A DNA stretch of 64,000 nucleotides from Solicoccozyma terricola (GCA_001600875.1 BCLD01000019.1:584259-648258); one strand, 5' to 3'. Positions 46,587 to 58,419 are shown, numbered from the stretch's first letter. Notes: generated by a model from the letters alone, not told the origin. Numbers and translations: made by a program.

Positions 46587-46948
46587 GATGTGACGGCCGA
46601 CTATGAATCCCAGTCGATGAATGTGTAAAAGTAGATGTGTAATCAATAATTCTGTATATGGCAATCACAGAGCGAGAGAAGACCCTGCCGGCAACGTTAC
46701 CAAACATCCACGGGGCTCATAATGCCCCTGGGCTCATTTCCCCGTTCGGCATACCCGCTCTCCGTTCCAGGTCATGGAAAAGGAAACGGAAACGGAATCG
46801 GAAACGGCCTTGACCGGAGAGGGCCATCTCCTGAACGTTTCTGTCACAACACAAAAGGAATATCCTGTAGGGGCGCCTGAAGCTGCACGCACTCCTACAC
46901 ATCTATCCACATCTATCCACATCATCTCAAATTTTCACTATCCACATT
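46587..46948. promoter_or_regulatory. Promoter region of the CocE hydrolase with CGGAAA repeats
   Basis: Positions 46787-46807 carry CGGAAA-CGGAAT-CGGAAA-CGG, a 6-bp period array about 145 bases before the start of the hydrolase. CGG triplets are the half-sites of Zn(II)2Cys6 factors. Functional binding is inferred, not shown. Confidence 0.4.
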
Positions 46949-49132
46949 ATGCCAGCTCCAGTCGAGATAACGTTCAGGCCGATTAGCAAGCCAACTATCG
47001 GCAACAACAACTATCGTAGGCGATCTCGCTAGTTCATAGCCGTCTCTCCTTCCCTAACCACAGATGACTACCTACTCCCAGATGGCTTCAAGCCCGGTCA
47101 ATCCGAAGTCTATCTCAAAGGACACACAGGCAAGGGATGGGACGACCTGCCTGCGCGTCCTCTGACATCGGACATTGTTGTCGACCATGATATCGAGATC
47201 ATTGTCAGGGATGGAGCTAGACTATACGCCGACATATATCGGCCCAATGACTGGCACGAGAAGATGCCAGTTATCATCAGCTGGAGTCCATATGGAAAAA
47301 AATACAACGGCCTGAGCATGTTACCGGTGTGCACTTGGAAGTGTGGGGTGATTCCCAGTGACATCAGGCAAGTAAATTTCGGCTACATGGCGTTTCCGAG
47401 CTGAAACTAACGCTTTTTGACTAATCTAGTGGACTGGAAAAGTTCGAGGGTCTGGGTGAGTATAGGCAACCATTGTGCGTTTTTCATGGATCTGACCATT
47501 ACTCTTCATAGACCCGGCTGTTTGGTGTCCTGCCGGATACGCCATCGCCAGCGTTGATACCCGTGGCGCAGGCCATTCTGACGGTAAGCTGCGTGCCGCA
47601 CTCCTGCAACCCGCAAGCCACACAACTCACTATCAGTCTTGACTTTTCAAGGAAACGTCGAGCTTCTCGGCGATCAGGATGCGGAAGACGGCTTTGACGT
47701 GATCGAGTGCCTGGCAAAGTTACCATGGTGCAACGGGAATGTCGGGATGGCCGGGAACTCGGCGCTAGCTATCTCACAGTATTTCATTGCGGCTCAGCAA
47801 CCACCCTCGCTCAAGGCGATTGCGCCTTGGGAAGGTCTTGGTGATATGTATCGAGAGCAATTCGTTCGAGGAGGAATGTGAGTTGGCAGTCTCTGCAAAA
47901 TCCCTGGAATTTATGGGCTCTTTGCTAATATCGGAACCAACATAGCTATAACATTTCCAACTTCAATCTGATTGCCAGGCTGATCATTCAAGGTCAAGGA
48001 GGGGTGGAGGATTTCGAAGCCATGTGTAGGTGTCGGGAGCTGAATATATACCGAGGGCGTCTGGTCAACCTCTGCGTTTTGCACCCCTTCCCACATAGAC
48101 AAACGGTACCCTCTCATGTGCGCATACTGGGAGCAGAAACGGGTCAACATGAAAAAGATCAAGATCCCGACTTACCTGAGCGGGTCAGACGTTTCGTCGT
48201 TGCATACGATGGGTACACTGCGCGCCTGGCTCGAGATCGATTCTCCTTACAAATGGCTTCGCTGGTCTGGCTATCAAGAGTGGTTCGATCTATGGGCCAT
48301 GCCGGAGACCCAGGTGGACCTCATGGGCTTCTTTGACCGCTTCCTCAAGGAGGAGCAAAACGACTGGGAGAACAAGACCCCTCGAGTGCGAATGACGGCG
48401 CTCCAGTTCGGGGACAAGGATCCGATCGAAGACATCGTTGTCGAGAATTGGCCACTTCCTAACACAGAGTACAAGGAATTGCACCTCGTTCCCGGAGGTA
48501 AACTTTCATCGAACAAGTCGAAAGAGAGCAGTACAGTTAACTACGACTCGAGCGATCCCGACGGCCGTGCCTATTTCACCTACACGTTCCCGCAGGATAC
48601 GCGTATTATGGGTCTGCCAAAGGCGCATCTATTCATGTCTTGCAAGGACATGGATGACCTTTGCGTCTTTGTAATGCTTGAAAAGCTCGACAAGGACGGA
48701 ACCTTGCTGCAGCACGTACAGGTGCCCGTCGAACGTAGATGGATCAAAAAGTACGCGGATATCCCACCAAAAGACCGCACCGGCGTTCTGGTACACCCTG
48801 GATCCCTCGGCATGCTTCGGGCCTCGCATCGGGCAATCGACCGCTCCAAATCAATTCACCCTCAGTTCCCATTCCATCCGCATGACAAGACGGAGAAGAT
48901 CCCTTTTGGGCAGATCGTGGAGCTCGAAATTGGAATATGGCATATGGGAGTCGATTTTCAGGCCGGGGAGTCGCTCAGGGTCAATATCAGCGGCACTAAT
49001 CCAAATTACCCTGAGCTCCGAGGTTACGACGGGAAAGCAGAGGCGGAGGCAATCGTTGGAGAACATACGATTTACTTTGGCGGAGAGCATGCGAGCCGAA
49101 TCATTGTACCTGTAATTCCACAGGCGGTGTAG
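46949..49132 (+). CDS. CocE/NonD-type alpha/beta hydrolase (X-Pro dipeptidyl-peptidase family)
   Basis: Starts MPAPVEITFRPISKPTIGNNNY, splices to HDYLLPDGFKPGQ and continues through several exons. The N-terminal alpha/beta domain has VRDGARLYADIYRP, PVIISWSPYGKKYNG and IASVDTRGAGHSDG. The nucleophile elbow is GNVGMAGNSALA (Ser in GNSA), and LPTYLSGSD and LHTMGTLRAW probably supply the acid and the His. The long last exon is the beta-jelly-roll C-terminal domain (YFTYTFPQDTRIMGLPKAHLFMSCKDMDDLCVFV, WHMGVDFQAGESLRVNISGTN), ending HASRIIVPVIPQAV. Bacterial relatives hydrolyse cocaine, acyl amides or Xaa-Pro peptides; the substrate here is unknown. There is no signal peptide, so it is probably cytosolic. 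Confidence 0.85.
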
Positions 49133-49539
49133 ATAGGGGCAGATGCAAATTTATCGAGTTTATGCCATATGAATCGAAGAACCTCCACAGACCTTCCAAG
49201 AGATTCATGCTGAAGCGAGGAGGCGGGAAGTTCAAAAGCGGCAATAGTGGTCAGTAGAGATGAAGTGGCGTTGTCATGTTACCTCGAAGTTCTGTGGCAA
49301 GTTTCCGCGCCGAATTGAGCGGCTTTTCCGCGATCAATCCGACGGAAACGGCGATTGCCATCCATTCCGCACGGGTCGGACGGAGATGTGAATCCGATAG
49401 ATCGGAACGACGGGAGATCATCTGAGATCATCTCCTCTGGTTATGAGGGTCGGCAACGCTGTGCGCTTCCTGCTCTATCCTTCACAACTACATCAGCATC
49501 TCTACACTCCCAACTTACCCACATCAGACCCACCCAGAC
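49133..49539. promoter_or_regulatory. Promoter region of the first PhyH gene
   Basis: It contains the shared motif at 49335-49348, the TCCATTCCG box at 49361-49369 and further CGG-rich sequence (GGTCGGACGGAGATG, CGGAACGACGGG) before the start. I see no additional gene. Confidence 0.5.
49335..49348 (+). promoter_or_regulatory. Shared motif CAATCCGACGGAAA upstream of PhyH paralogue 1
   Basis: The 14-base sequence contains TCCGACGGA, a palindrome around a single central base (CCG-N1-CGG). It starts about 205 bases before the ATG at 49540. The same 14 bases occur upstream of two other genes in the region (52923-52936, 60683-60696), each with a TCCATTCCG companion. Zn(II)2Cys6 factors bind pairs of CGG half-sites. 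Confidence 0.6.
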
Positions 49540-50952
49540 ATGTCGAGCACCCAGACTGAGACCCCACACGCCGAAGCTTCCGGTAAGGTCACAAGCACTA
49601 CTGTACATGCTGCGCAACCTTTCACCGTCCGAGGTACGCCCGTATTGGATTGTTTGGACGAGAGCAAAACGTATGGCGACTTTCGTGACGGTTAGTGAGG
49701 ATCCGCCGTCGTCCGTCAATCAAGGGCTCATCACTCACATTCGTACAGATCTCCTCCGTGACGGGTTTGCAGTTGTGAAAGGGATCGTGCCCAAGGAACG
49801 GTGCGCTCAATACGTGGAAGACATCCACGAATGGCTCGAGTCGTTCAATCTCGGCTACAATCGAAACGATCCATCGACCGTGAAAGAGGAGTGTCTGCCT
49901 ATAATCCATCAGAAGGGCTTGATTCAAGCTTACGGTGCTCCTCATGAGGCAAGTTCAATGGCAGCTACTAGGGTGTCCAACTTCTGACTCGAGAAGGATT
50001 GTTTGCAGAGTTTTACTTGGGCTGTACGCTCCGAGCCCGGGGTCATCAACGTCTTTGAAAAGATTTTCGGCACAGAGGACCTGCTCGTTAGCTTCGACGC
50101 TGTCAATGTTTCATTGGCCAATCGGAAAGATCTACCACCGAACAAGCCGTGGGCTCATCAGGACCAAGGTGTGTCCTTGAGACGTTGTCCATCATGCTTT
50201 GTTCAAGCGCTGACTCTGCATGATCACCTGCGGCAGATCCCGAACGCCCGGGTTTCCGTTGTGTCCAAGGATTCGTCAATCTACTACCTTGTGGAGACAA
50301 TGATGGTGGGCTCGTTGTCCTCAAGGCCGGTCACAGGATCAGCGAGGAATATCACAACGAGTTTCGCAACGAAGAACGAGGATTTCGGTGGACAAATGAG
50401 GTGGGGGAGTTGGCGCAGCGACGAGACCAACTCGAAAGCTTAGATAAGATAAAATAAACTTCTGCAGATGTACGTCTTCTCGGACACTGGACTACAGTGG
50501 CTCAAGCAGAAAGGCTATGAGTTCGTCAAGGTCAACTGCGAGCCAGGAGATGTCGTTCTTTGTGAGTGTTTACGAACACTGGACATTCCCAGAAGTCGTG
50601 GCTGACTGCCTATTCGCACGGTGACACAACGCTGGTCACAGGGGACTCGCGATGCCCTCACTACAATATCTCGCCCACCGGTAGCAACTCCCGTTTTGTC
50701 GTCTACACCTGCTACGCCCCCGTCTCCACTGCCAACCAGGAGGAACTCAGGTTGAAAAAACAGCTCTTCGAAGCTACAAAGGGACACAGCCATTGGCCGC
50801 AGGCATTGCAACCGTTCGTCGAGGAATTCGTCACGCCAATGCGTGATGGACGCCCTGATCCGTCGAACACTTGGAAGCCGAGAAAAGCTCCGCAGTTGAA
50901 CGACAGAGCCTTCAAGCTGACCGGTATTCCGTATATTCATGCTGCGGCTTAG
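49540..50952 (+). CDS. Phytanoyl-CoA dioxygenase-like 2-oxoglutarate/Fe(II) oxygenase, paralogue 1
   Basis: About six exons beginning MSSTQTETPHAEASGK. The core has DFRDDLLRDGFAVVKGIVPKERCAQYV, then LGYNRNDPSTVKEECLPII, SFTWAVRSEPGVINVFEKIFGTEDLLVSFDAVNV and WAHQDQ, whose H-x-D supplies two iron ligands. The third ligand is in the SRCPHYNISP block, with Arg in SRFVVYTCYAP as the likely 2-oxoglutarate anchor. The protein ends KLTGIPYIHAAA. Relatives hydroxylate small molecules; the substrate is unknown. It is tail to tail with a close paralogue, 554 bases away. A shared promoter motif links it with that paralogue and with a distal MFS gene. Confidence 0.85.
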
Positions 50953-51506
50953 GATGGGGCCGTCTCGAAGCTTGTTTTACCTACGTATATATATAAAGCT
51001 CGATCCTTGATAAAATAGTAGTATCTTCGGCACGATGAGAGATGACGAATGTGTGCATGCTATTCTTGTAGAATCCGTTACGCTTACTCTGTTTGCCTTT
51101 CTACATTCCCTCTGGGATCTTTTCCTGCAACCGGGAGGTCTCTGTGGATCACGATGACTGCATGAGTGAATCTTTTGTAACCTGCTCCTTGCGCTCATAG
51201 GAACAAAAAAGTTTCAGTGACTTTTGCGAGCCTTGAGGGAGTTGATTACTCGACATTCGCGGTCAAGCACTGGGGCTGTAATTGAAAGAGCATAGGCAGG
51301 AACGTATGACGAAGAGTTCCGGTGTTCGATTACGGGCAGATTTCGCCCATTTCAAGCTGCAGCGAAAACTTTTGCAGCATTTGTTATGAAGAGAAACGAT
51401 TTCATATCACATATTCGGACAAATAAACACGGCTGGGAGCGTGATCAAATTTACTCTCCAGCATACGAGCGTAGTGACGACGATTCTGACCGCCGGAACA
51501 CCTCTC
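50953..51506. other. Shared 3' region between the convergent PhyH paralogues
   Basis: Only the downstream flanks of two converging genes. An AT-rich TATATATATAAA stretch near 50987-50997 may serve as a poly(A) or terminator signal for the + gene. I see no further gene. Confidence 0.5.
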
Positions 51507-52755
51507 CTAACCGGACGCGGTGATATACGGAATCCCGGTGAGCTTGAATTCATGATCATTGAGCTTGGGAGGATGCCTGGGTCCATCGCGGTTGCCAGGG
51601 CACACTGAACCATCTGCACGCACGGCAGTCCATTTGACACTCTGCAGGCACTGTGGCCAATGGGTCGAGCCGATCCCAGCTTCGAATGCAGCCTTCTTCT
51701 TCAGCAAATCTTCTTGTGTGGCGGTGTTTGCGGGCGCATAGCAAGTGTAGACGGCCATGCGAATGTTATCTCCCTTTGGAGATACGTTGTAATGGGGAAC
51801 GCGAGAATCCCAAACGATGAGATCTCCAGGACCAGCGTTGACCTTTTCAAAGTCGTACCCCCGCTCCTTGAGCCAAGCCAGGCCCGTGTCCCTGTAGCCA
51901 TACCATTCGTTTGTCCATTGCCAGATGCGTTCCTCCTCTCTGAACGCAGAGTGGTATTCCTCGGAAATCTTATGCGCCCCTCGCATGAGAACAAGACCAC
52001 CATCGTCGTCGCCGCATTCGTTCAGGTTGACGAGACCCTGAAGACAACGAAAACCTGGTCGTTCAGGGTCTTGGTCCTGATGGGCCCATCGGGTGTTTGG
52101 GGGGGCGTCCTTCCGGTTCGGCCATTGGATGTTGACGACGTCAAAGGAGACGATGAGGTCTTGGGTATCGTAGACCCTGCGTGAATGATCTGCTGTCAGC
52201 CATTGTCAGGCGACACAATCATAAAACAAGCGGAAGACTCACTTCTCAAACACACCAACGACTCCTGGCTCGCACCGAACCTTCCAAACCCAGTCTTCGT
52301 GGCTGATACCGTAGTGCAAGATCACTTGGATTGGAATACAACCAAAACGAATCAGCTCGTGCACCCTTCAAAGGGAGAAAAGGCAACTCACTTCCTTTCT
52401 CGGTGATTACGGGAAGGCTCTCGCTCTTGATGGTGGAAGGGTCATTGCGTTTGTAGCCGAAGCCACTTGATACAAAAAGTCTCACCGTCAATGAACATCC
52501 ACTCTCCGTTGGCCAACTCTTTCGAGGACAAGAGGACAACTCAGAGGACAAGAGGACAACTCACAACTCTTCGAGGTAGCCATGAAACTCGCCAGCATAT
52601 TGTGCTGCTCGGTCTTTGGGTATGGCACCTTTGATAACGGCAAACCCATCACGAACGATATCATCCCGGAAATCCCCGTAGACGGTGTCGCCAGAAAAGT
52701 CGATGGAGTTGGACGCCTTGATGCCGCGCACTCGTACAGTCTCTGGCTTTGGCAT
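51507..52755 (-). CDS. Phytanoyl-CoA dioxygenase-like oxygenase, paralogue 2
   Basis: Starts MPKPETVRVRGIKASNSIDF; an upstream in-frame ATG at 52836 would add 27 residues. Exons give DFRDDIVRDGFAVIKGAIPKDRAAQYAGEF, FGYKRNDPSTIKSESLPVI, ILHYGISHEDWVWKVRCEPGVVGVFE and DLIVSFDVVNIQWPNRKDAPP. The last exon includes HKISEEYHSAFREEERIWQWTNEWYGYRDTGLAWLKERGYDFEKVNAGPGDLIVWDSRVPHYNVSPKG. The distal His ligand is in RVPHYN. It is plainly paralogous to the 49540-50952 gene over its whole length, including the GIPYI terminus. The first intron contains a 20-bp tandem duplication (52524-52563). It shares the CAATCCGACGGAAA motif with that gene. Confidence 0.83.
52524..52563. repeat. 20-bp tandem duplication in the PhyH2 first intron
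   Basis: Two identical 20-base units beginning GAGGACAAGAGG lie immediately downstream of the first exon of the minus-strand gene. On the coding strand they form a CT-rich tract. Confidence 0.8.
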
Positions 52756-53126
52756 GATACAGGTGTGGAGTGGAAAACCTGAAGAATGGGTTTGCGAGTC
52801 GTTGAGAGATCTGTCAGAGCCATCTAGGCAGTACATCGTGCATTACGATGGCTTTAAGAGAGGGCCAACATCTACATATGGTCCGCCTGCCGTTTCCGCC
52901 TTCGGAATGCAAGACGAATCGCTTTCCGTCGGATTGATTCAAAGCCCGGAGACTTCAATCCGTAATGTTTTCCATTCCGTTGCCGAACTCCGAGTGGCGT
53001 CGGCAGATCGATGATCCAAGGTAACCGCCGGTGAGCATCAAGAAATGACATGGCAAGGCGGCAAGCATCTAGTATTTTCTACGTCACAAGTACCTGCAAT
53101 GCTCTAGTCCAGCGTTATGGGTCAAG
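52756..53126. promoter_or_regulatory. PhyH2 promoter region and 3' flank of the MFS gene
   Basis: It contains the shared motif (52923-52936), a CGGAATGGA box (minus strand, 52971-52979), and a second CAATCCGT at about 52956. I see no further gene. Confidence 0.5.
52923..52936 (-). promoter_or_regulatory. Shared motif CAATCCGACGGAAA upstream of PhyH paralogue 2
   Basis: On the minus strand the 14 bases are identical to the motif in the paralogue's promoter and have the same orientation relative to the gene. It lies about 170 bases before the ATG at 52755. The match to its partner continues on both sides (the minus strand reads ATCAATCCGACGGAAAGCGATT), so this pair may in part reflect gene duplication. 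Confidence 0.6.
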
Positions 53127-55104
53127 CTACGTTGTTGAGACCTTTATGGCGTCTTCCGCTTCGGCAGCTCGCTTGCGTCCGACTGGACCCATCCCTTTCA
53201 ATCCCAAGACAACGAGCAAAGCCGCAACAGCGGCAAACGCGGAGCATGTCCAAAAAGCCGCTGTATATCCCTTCAACAAGGCCTCTTTGGGAATCAGCGA
53301 CGTTTCCACCTGGCCCGACTTCATGGCAATACCCAATCGCAAGGCTTCTCTATCCGTCACACGATCGCTGACTATACTCGAAACAGCCAACACAAAGGTC
53401 CCTCCCAGCTGTGTTGCGGTGGAAAATACACCTCCAATCTGAGCTTGTTCCCCTGGAGCAGAAATTTTGGAGAGATAGAGCATGCTTTGTCGTTTGATAA
53501 GGTCGTGTCAGCGAGAGCCGCAAGCCCGTCCTGGACCTCCAGCTCACCTTGTCAGAAACATGAAATCCGCGCCAAAAACACAGAGACAACAGGCGGGGAA
53601 TTGGTAAGCCCAATCTGAAGGGAGGAGCGCTGTATTTAGTGTCACTCGAAACGGTCTCTGCCTGTGACTCACAAATGTTTACCGAGGGACAAATCGCAAA
53701 TAAGAAGGACGCAAGGCCGGTGGCGACAGCGCCGATGAGAAGCATCACTTGTCCAGACTAGGAAAGCGGTGGAGGTAATGAGCCCACCGAGCGGCGGATG
53801 CGCTACCGGTGAACACTCACGACGACTGCCACGCAAGCCGAGCCGATTACATTTGCGAGGACACCGACGATGCACAAAGGAAGGAACCGCAGGGTCGTAT
53901 CTATCAGAGAACGACCTTCGTAGTTTTGCCAGTACAGAGTCATCCAGAAAATGCAGCTGGTGGTTTAGGGCGCATAGGTGAGAAACACGATATTGGGCGT
54001 CTGAAGAATACCATACCTTGAAAATGCTCCTGACAAGGCGAGAACAATACCCATGAGGGCTGAGAATTTTCCGTTCTTCCAGATGGCGAGACGCATCAAA
54101 GGTCGACGATGAAGGCGGTTCTCGAGGTAATATTCCCAGTAGATGAAAAGACCAATTGCTAAGAGTCCAGTGAGAAAAAGGGCTACGATGTATGACGTCT
54201 TCCATCCGTCCCGCGCACTTTCGCCATATCCTAGACTGAAGGAAATGAAGAATAGGCCGGCCGCAGAGAGAAAAATGCCGAGCCAGTCCAAGGACTTTGC
54301 AGATTGGCCGGGGGCGAGGTGTGGTGTGATCGATCCAGGGGCTAAAAAAGCAGCGCCAACTGCCACGAATGAGGACATGCCAGCAGCAATATAGAAATAT
54401 GTTCGCCATCCGGTACGAGCGTATTGCGTGGTGATTCCTGCGAGTACTAGCCCCACCGCAGTGCCTACCGGAGCGCCAGCGCCGAGCGTTGCGTATGCGC
54501 GAGACTTTGTAGGTCCTTCGGGAAATGTGCTGCCCAGGATCCCCATAGCGGCCGGCGATACCCTGAGAGGAGTTTGGTGAGTAAGACGGGACGGGAGTGG
54601 TGGAGGTAAGGCTCTCTCTAGTGCTCACGCTGCAAAAGCGCATCCGGCAAAGGCCCTGAACACAAACAGCTGGTATTTGTTCTGAGCGAATCCGGTGCCT
54701 AGTAGCAGCGCACTTCCAGCAGCGCAACCGATAATGAAGACAGATTTATGGCCGTACATGTCTGCGAGCCTTCCCAGAAGGAGTAGCGTGCACGCAGTGG
54801 CGAGTGCACTCGATGAGCCTATCCACTGCAGCTCGCCCGCTGGTATCATCAGGTCTTTTCCTATTGCCGAGGTGTTGATAGCGACACCTATGCCAGTAGA
54901 GACCTGCAACACCGATGAGAGCATTATGAGAGTGATCAGTGCGATGGCGCGCGGCGTTGATAGTCTAGGAAATATGTTCTGCTCCGACGCAGAGTCTGCA
55001 AGAGTCTTCGCTTCGTCTGTGGGGTCGGAGTCCAGGCATTTGTTCGCCGCATCTGCAGGCTCGATATCGCCATCCTGAATCGGATCGGCTCTAATGGCGG
55101 CCAT
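53127..55104 (-). CDS. MFS transporter, DHA2 type
   Basis: Starts MAAIRADPIQDGDIEPADAANK, a hydrophilic head before the first TM (IALITLIMLSSVLQVSTGIGV). Further blocks are ELQWIGSSSALATACTLLLLGRLADMYGHKSVFIIG (motif A region) and FVFRAFAGCAFAA. The exon at 53965-54546 has TLGAGAPVGTAVGLVLAGITTQYARTGWRTYFYIAAG and a run of TM helices. The last exon (from about 53483) ends GLKGMGPVGRKRAAEAEDAIKVSTT. The organisation follows fungal DHA2 multidrug:H+ antiporters; the middle (about 53500-53960) has small exons that I could not fully resolve. It lies between a PhyH oxygenase and a Zn cluster regulator on the same strand as both. Confidence 0.78.
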
Positions 55105-55309
55105 GTAGTCCCAGATGTGTTACTCGATTCTGACGTTGTTGATCCAAGCAGGCAGTCATTGTCTCCAGGCAACGGTGTGCCATCCCTTGAGCAAGTAGTC
55201 AGACACCCACAAAGAGGTCAACGGAAACACGACGCGGGAACGACGGGTGAAGCATTCCGGCCAACGCGGCAATGATGAAAAATACACCTGAATACAGGGA
55301 CTACAGGGA

Positions 55310-57935
55310 CTACATTATTGGCAGACCGAACAGGTCATCAAAGGTTTCGTTGATTTCCGGTTCCATGGCCGGACCTGGACCGATCAAGAAAGACCACAAG
55401 TCCGCCATGTCTGCTGGACACAGCTCTGGCTCATTATGCATCTCCAAAGTCACATTGTCGACGACGCCCGAAGCAGGTGATGTGGGTCTTGTTGGCCCAC
55501 GAGACGCTTCATGTGGATTGAGAATCTTCCTTTCCACCTTTCTGTGCAGAGCGTCGAACACGATAACAAAGTCCGGATGCATCCCGAGTTCCAGGAAAAG
55601 ACGAGCTGCGTACGTGCCAGCGTTTGCAAGGAGCTGGAGGCATCAGAGTCAGTAAAACACGTATATGTAAATATAGAGATGGTGCCTACCTGAAGATCCG
55701 ACTGTGCTTGCCAAGTCGATGCGTTCTTCCAGGTATGGATGTAAAGTGCAAAGATGGCGGTGGTGACCGAGTTGAGGGTCCAATAGTTGCAGTACTGAAA
55801 AGTCCGCTTAGAAGCGTCTATCATTATGAGAATCGCGCGAGCCGATTGCGTACAGGTACTTTCTCCTGATGCGAGAACATCGGCAAAAGGCTGAAGGCGG
55901 GGATGTGAGAGGTTGGGCAGGATGAGACGGTTGGTGTCAAAGAGTGATAATCGATTCAAGGTGATGACACTGTTGAAAAGTGGGGAATGTTAGGACCAGG
56001 AGTCTTGAGGGCCGGAAGGACTCACATCTGATGATATATACTGTGAAGCAGGGCAGCGTAGGGAAAAGCAGGGCCAGGCATTGGACACTCTGTTCCTGGA
56101 CGTAGCTCAATAGGCGTCCGTTTCAGCCAGAGCTGCAGCGACTCGTGACATTTGCCGATTTGTTCGAGCACATCCACGGCAGATAGCGAGGTTGCATTTG
56201 TGGAGAACAGTCTGGCAGAAATATGTGATATCTCCTGACAGAGCTCCGCTAGAGAGCGAAGGACGTTGATCGGCGGTCTTGAAGGGTCAATTGTGAATGT
56301 CGTATCGTCGAAAGCTGACAAGGTGACCGAGTATTCATCCGGTTGAAAGCAGGATGGACGTCCACTGTCAAAAGAGCCCAACGCATCTAGCGAGATGGCC
56401 GTGAACCAGATTCGTGCGTCTAGGCTTGCTTGAGGGCCGAACGACTGGCGCTGAAGTCCCAAGCTTTGGCAAATGCGGACTGGTGTGACGGAGATTATGG
56501 ACCGCCTTCTGGAAGCGCCTACAGTCATACTCACTAGCTGTGCCAATTATGGTCCATACCATGCCGTCCTTGTGGCGCTACCGGGAGAAAGTTAGCATTT
56601 GTGGAACCCCTGAGATGCTGGGAGTAAACTCACCGCACGCAATGTCAACGCAAGCAGCACCAACGCCTGTGCCGAAGTGCGAAACGGCCTGGCCATGAGC
56701 ACGGGCAGTGCCTTCCATGCGTATTCGAAATACGTTTTGCCGACCTGTGTCGTCTGTCGGCTCTGGGACACCAGGTCTGCTCCCAGGCTGACGACGAGAT
56801 ACAATACCGGTAAGAGGCAGTCATCAATGTTGTGGAGGTCCCAGGACCGGTTGAAATGCGCTCGTATCGTCTCCTCGTCTAGGATGGGGTACATGATGTG
56901 GTAATTGCGAAAATAGGCGTCGATGTATGTGGTCAGATCAGTCTCGGACGGGAGAAGGTGATGAGGCTCCCCCATCGCAGGGAAGAGCAGCTCCTCTGAG
57001 AAGCCCATCCCGTGTGTGAGATGCTGCGACACTTTTGCCCCGGAAGACTCTTGATCCAGCCACTTGATGAAAACCTGGATATGGGAGAGGTATGAGATTA
57101 TGGTCAGCTACGGGCAGACGATGAACCCAGGCTCCTCACCTGGGATGACGAAGCACCGAGAAACTTTCTTCGGTGATCCTGACCGTGAATGAAATACTCG
57201 TTCTGCACACGACCGGGATCCGTGCTAGATGGATGAATGGATGGCTCATGTCTCGGCGGTGATCGTGATCGAGGTGACAACTCGGGTTGAGGTGCGACAT
57301 CCGGGCCTCCCGACCCAGTGCGAGAGGTGCTCGGGACAACGATCGTGAGCGGGCTTCCGTCGTTTGCGGCTGATCCACCAGACAATGCCATTAAGATTTC
57401 TCCGGCCGGATAGTAGTTTTGCTGATCTTGGTTTTCAGTGTTGACTTCTGGGCGAACTTCAGAGGACACATCCAGTGGGTCATTTGTCGTGTTCGGTCTG
57501 CTGCTGGAACCCGATGGGAAGTCCGGTTTGGTTCTGTTCGATGGCGGGATGTGCATGATCTTCAGCGAGGGTGCATTGGTAAAAGCAGGCTCGCCGCACT
57601 CACCTGACACAGTTGGCACCGGCGTGAACACACGGCTGATAGAAGGCAGAGGTGAGCAAACTGGACGACACTGTAAACCCAAGAGCGTACATCACATTGT
57701 GGTTCTTTGAGATCGCAACGTATCTAGAGGTGGCAAGTCAGCTCCGAAGAATACGGGACGGTGATTGATCGTGCTGCCCAGGTCGCAGTCAAACACACCT
57801 TGCGTGAGCGGCATCTGGGAGTCGGCCCCCACGTCAGGTTCTCCCCAGGTGGACAAAAATACTGGGGCTCACTCACCGGATGCAGCTCAAGGCGAGTCTG
57901 CTACGCTTAGGTTTCGACGGTCGATCATCCGACAT
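55310..57935 (-). CDS. Zn(II)2Cys6 transcription factor
   Basis: Four tiny 5' exons (57877-57935, 57799-57814, 57691-57723, 57604-57635) assemble the zinc cluster C-x2-C-x6-C-x6-C-x2-C-x6-C, starting MSDDRPSKPKRSRLALSCIR. A low-complexity linker rich in Ser/Pro/Asn follows. The middle homology domain (fungal-specific transcription factor domain) includes TYIDAYFRNYHIMYPILDEETIRAHF, ALVLLALTLRA and DARIWFTAISLDALG-type text. The C-terminus ends ETFDDLFGLPIM, an acidic and hydrophobic patch that could be an activation segment. Such factors usually control neighbouring metabolic genes. It sits between two MFS genes and near two PhyH oxygenases, whose promoters share CCG-N-CGG sites. Confidence 0.85.
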
Positions 57936-58419
57936 GGAAACGGGAGCGATAAACGGGCAGGGGCTGGGAACGGAGTCGGAAAACCGAGGATCCCGCGCGA
58001 GAGACAGTGAGTATGGGCAGATAGGTTGATAGCGGAAATGAGTAGCAACCGTCTAGGCGGATGGGGTGAGGTAAACCGGGTGTGTCAGACGAGCAAGATG
58101 GAGTGCGTGTCGAGCAGCATAGAATGCTGGTGCGGGTGAAAGCTGTTCACTGCTGTCCACCATCTCGCTAGAAAGGATGCGGGCCCCCGCGGATTCCGGA
58201 GAACGGGTCAGTGGCAACCGGCACCTGGACGAGCAACACAGCACTCATGGATACGGACGGGCAGCTGACGGGAGGCCAGTGACTACGATACAAATTGACG
58301 GGGTGCCTACAGTGGTCACCTACAAACACCTCATCCCAGAAGAAGGCCGGAGCAAGAACATCTTGCCTCCAAGGCAATGGGCGCGGCGCCCAATGCGCCC
58401 GAAGCTAGATAGATATATA
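57936..58419. promoter_or_regulatory. Promoter region of the regulator and 3' flank of the distal MFS gene
   Basis: The part near 57940-58000 is CGG- and GGGA-rich (GGAACGGAGTCGGAAAACCG) and 58190-58205 has GATTCCGGAGAACGGG. No exact copy of the shared 14-base motif is present. A plus-strand frame at 58177-58509 overlaps the MFS coding end and is a shadow. Confidence 0.4.

Noticed and set aside
53669..54727. 352-codon minus-strand frame
   Set aside because: Same strand but shifted relative to the MFS exons at 53965-54546, where the other frame has proper transmembrane helices; it is a shadow.
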